Shown piece after piece: positions 61,960-64,000 of a DNA stretch of 64,000 bases. Below the pieces are notes generated by a model. That model did no database searches, was not told the DNA's origin, and worked only from the letters and a program-made list of their open reading frames with translations. Position numbers and translations under genes: made by a program. Source of the stretch: a bacterium (lineage in GTDB: Bacteria; Vulcanimicrobiota; Xenobia; Xenobiales; JADMJV01); NCBI GenBank assembly GCA_018266105.1, contig JAFEBA010000034.1, positions 23,884 to 87,883 of the forward strand, given 5' to 3'. Positions within the stretch are counted from its first letter, which is position 1; every line of letters starts with the position of its first letter.

Positions 61960-63323
61960 AGGGCCACTCCTCCCGCCACTGGCAGCAGCGGGGCCAGATC
62001 GTGCGCATCTCCCATGGGAAGTTTCTGCCGTTGCACCACTTCACGGCGCAGCAGCAGGTTGGCGGTGAGGAAGTTGGCCAATCCGAAGAGGCTGCTGCTA
62101 TTTACCTGGAAATCCAGTGCTCGCTGAATAATGGAGGGAATGCCGTAAAAGTTCTGGCGAGCCCGCAGGCAGAGCCGGGCGATTTCCTCGGCCGCTAAAC
62201 CTCGGCTGCGGAAAGGCACCATTCCGTAGCGATAGTTGGGGTCCAGCCACCAGCGCTCATAGAGCAAGCGACCTTGCTCCTGGAGACGGGCGTAGAGAGG
62301 AGTGCCCGGAAAGGGAGTCAGGTGATTGAAGGCGGCCAGATAGAAGCGCTGGCTGCGGCAAAAGTCCAGGGTCTGTTGCACGGTTTCTTCCGTGTCTTCG
62401 TCGTATCCGAAAATAAAAGTTGGATACAGTCGTATCTTGTGTTTTCTGAGGTTGGCCAGCGCCTGGTCGTAGCCCCCGCGCATGGTGTTAAATTCCTTGT
62501 TCATGGCTTTCAGACTGGTCGGGTTCAGAGTCTCAAAGCCCATCAGCAGCATCTGACAACCACTGGCGCGGATGAGCTGGAGGAACTCCTCATCGTGGGC
62601 GGCGTTGATGGAGGCCTGACTGACCCATCGGATCTTCAGGGGTATAAGAGCTCGGAAGAAATCTTTGGCCTGTTTGAGGTTGGACGTGATGTTGTCGTCC
62701 ACGAAGAAATAGAGCGGGCGAGGATGCTCGCGGATATCGGCCAGGATGTCATCGATGGGGCGCCGCACCTGGGTATTCTTGAAGTAGGCCTGAATGGCGC
62801 AAAATTCGCAGTGAAAATGGCATCCCCGTCCGGCCTCCACCAGGCCCAGACCCAGGTAGCGTTTGCCTGAGAAGATGTCCCGGCGGGGGCGAATACGCTC
62901 GAGTTTGGGCCGCTGGCTGGATTGGTAGCGGGCCTTGAGTCGCCCGTGGCGGAAGTCATCGATGAGTTCCGGCCAAACTTCCTCAGCCTCTCCCACCACG
63001 ATCGATTCGGCATATTGGCTCACTTCCTCCGGCACCAGGGTGGCGTGAAAGCCACCCATCACCACCGGAACTCCTCGCCGCCGATAGTGGGAGGCGATCT
63101 GGTAGGCTCGCCGGGCAGTATAGGTTTCCACGCTGATGGCGACCAGATCGGTGGGCTCGTTGTAGGGAATTTCTTCCAAGCGATCATCATAAAATCGGAT
63201 GTCCACCTCAGGCGGGGTCAGAGCCGCCAGCACGGCGGGTGGCAGAGGTTCCATCTGCCAGACCCGGATATAGGGCCGCCGGCCCTGGTGACCCACGGCC
63301 GGATGGATCAGGGTGAGGCGCAT
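61956..63323 (-). CDS. B12-binding-type radical SAM protein 2
   Basis: 455 residues with the same layout as protein 1: N-terminal B12-binding-like domain (about 1-135), radical SAM domain with C-H-F-H-C-E-F-C (Cys168, 172, 175), and a C-terminal helical part with L-T-P-F-P-G-T-P-L-Y. It belongs to the same subgroup as its neighbours and shares long stretches with them, so the three probably arose by duplication. ATG at 63323 overlaps the stop of radical SAM gene 3 (ATGA) and its own stop overlaps the CULT start, so the three are coupled. Confidence 0.93.
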   Translation of the reverse strand: MRLTLIHPAVGHQGRRPYIRVWQMEPLPPAVLAALTPPEVDIRFYDDRLEEIPYNEPTDLVAISVETYTARRAYQIASHYRRRGVPVVMGGFHATLVPEEVSQYAESIVVGEAEEVWPELIDDFRHGRLKARYQSSQRPKLERIRPRRDIFSGKRYLGLGLVEAGRGCHFHCEFCAIQAYFKNTQVRRPIDDILADIREHPRPLYFFVDDNITSNLKQAKDFFRALIPLKIRWVSQASINAAHDEEFLQLIRASGCQMLLMGFETLNPTSLKAMNKEFNTMRGGYDQALANLRKHKIRLYPTFIFGYDEDTEETVQQTLDFCRSQRFYLAAFNHLTPFPGTPLYARLQEQGRLLYERWWLDPNYRYGMVPFRSRGLAAEEIARLCLRARQNFYGIPSIIQRALDFQVNSSSLFGLANFLTANLLLRREVVQRQKLPMGDAHDLAPLLPVAGGVAL

Positions 63324-64000
63324 CAGGCGGCCAGCAAGGGTTCGCGGCAGTTATAGAACTGATGCAGTCGGTAGGCATAGAAGCGGTAACCGAGATTGGC
63401 GGTCAGGGCCGTCCAGAAGAGATTGCCGCGCCACAACCGACGAGCGATGCCAGTGTAACTGTAAGTCTTTTTCCAGGTCCACTCGATACCACGCTGCAGT
63501 TCTGCCGGAGTCATTAAGGCGGGCTGAAAGACCACGTGTTGGCCGTTGTAGAGGGACCAGTCTTTGTGCAGCAGGCGGCCCTCCTGATCCAGCTTCTGAT
63601 GCAGAGGAGTTCCCGGAAAGGGAGTGAGTACGGCGTAACGAGGCAATTCGATTTTGTGCTGCATCACGAAGTCCACGGTGTTGGCGAAGCCTTCAATGCC
63701 ATCATTGTCAAAGCCGAAGACGAAAGTTCCCATAATGGCGATTTTGCGTTCGTGCACGCGCGCGATGACTTCGGCGTATTCTTTGAGTAGGTTGAAGCCT
63801 TTGCGGCACTCTTTCAGGGCTTCCGGCGTCAGGCTTTCAAAACCGATGAGCAGACCCTTGCAGCCGCTGCGAGCGGCCAGGTCGAGCAGTTCATCATCCC
63901 AGGCGATTTCGGTCGTGACCAGCCCGCCCCAGCTGACCTTGAGGGGTATGAGCGCGCGAAAAAGCTCCTTGGCATACTCCTTGTCGGCGATCAAGTTGAG
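63323..64000 (-). CDS. B12-binding-type radical SAM protein 3 (5' end outside window)
   Basis: The C-terminal 225 residues are present; the start and the radical SAM cysteines lie beyond the right edge. The visible part has F-R-A-L-I-P-L-K, G-F-E-S-L-T-P-E, F-V-F-G-F-D-N-D-G and L-T-P-F-P-G-T-P-L, matching the C-terminal halves of proteins 1 and 2. It is upstream in the same operon as radical SAM protein 2 and the CULT gene. Confidence 0.88.
   Translation of the reverse strand, partial: LNLIADKEYAKELFRALIPLKVSWGGLVTTEIAWDDELLDLAARSGCKGLLIGFESLTPEALKECRKGFNLLKEYAEVIARVHERKIAIMGTFVFGFDNDGIEGFANTVDFVMQHKIELPRYAVLTPFPGTPLHQKLDQEGRLLHKDWSLYNGQHVVFQPALMTPAELQRGIEWTWKKTYSYTGIARRLWRGNLFWTALTANLGYRFYAYRLHQFYNCREPLLAA

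Overview
The window is a gene-dense, high-GC stretch of a bacterial chromosome. Start codons commonly overlap the previous stop as ATGA or GTGA, and Shine-Dalgarno sites are visible at many starts. No gap longer than 300 bases lacks a gene. There is no rRNA, CRISPR array, transposase, integrase or phage gene. The mix of a PilZ protein, a Ser/Thr kinase, a CHAT protease, a caspase-like protease, a CHASE2 adenylate cyclase, an NHL-repeat protein, secreted amidohydrolases, a class II photolyase and several specialised-metabolism genes suggests a large-genome, signalling-rich environmental bacterium. I cannot place the phylum from sequence alone. An Eremiobacterota/Xenobia, Armatimonadota or Planctomycetes-like lineage would fit, but this is only an impression.

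Left end (1-8900): a partial PilZ gene; a self-contained tRNA-Arg(UCG) unit with its own promoter and terminator; an unknown protein with a GHKL-like N-terminus; then a tightly overlapped arginine operon (DUF2237, argC, argB, argD, an argA-like acetyltransferase, argJ). Opposite and after it lie an NHL-repeat membrane protein with a small downstream gene, and a secreted EF-hand protein.

Region 8949-15702 is a five-gene, translationally coupled biosynthetic operon: an MDR dehydrogenase, an asparagine-synthase-type amidotransferase, a methyltransferase, an NRPS-like adenylation/reductase protein whose carrier domain is almost deleted, and a NadR-type bifunctional nucleotide enzyme. It looks like an undescribed small-molecule pathway.

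Region 15900-28730 is mixed: small secreted proteins, a glyoxalase-fold enzyme, a PaaK/CapK-like adenylate-forming enzyme, a membrane protein coupled to a Na/Pi-type transporter, an FKBP lipoprotein, photolyase, a membrane-anchored Ser/Thr kinase and a secreted esterase.

Region 28749-42416 holds the prs-nadE-CHAT operon, a divergent CHASE2 adenylate cyclase, a caspase-like coiled-coil protein and two large unknown proteins. Region 42689-49566 is a five-gene operon (two amidohydrolase-family proteins, esterase, enoyl-CoA hydratase/isomerase, CPA2 antiporter). 49701-53065 has a quinone oxidoreductase, a universal stress protein, an aminotransferase and a SnoaL-like membrane protein.

Right end (53172-64000) looks like a second specialised cluster, probably for a modified lipid. 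It has an acyltransferase, a GH3-type acyl-adenylating enzyme, two GNAT-like proteins, a cytochrome P450, a PAP2 phosphatase and a fatty-acid desaturase (six genes overlapping head to tail), then three B12-binding-type radical SAM proteins. A YHS-like protein and a single-domain cereblon-type CULT protein lie among these. The CULT protein keeps all four zinc cysteines and the three-tryptophan cage at the spacing of human cereblon.
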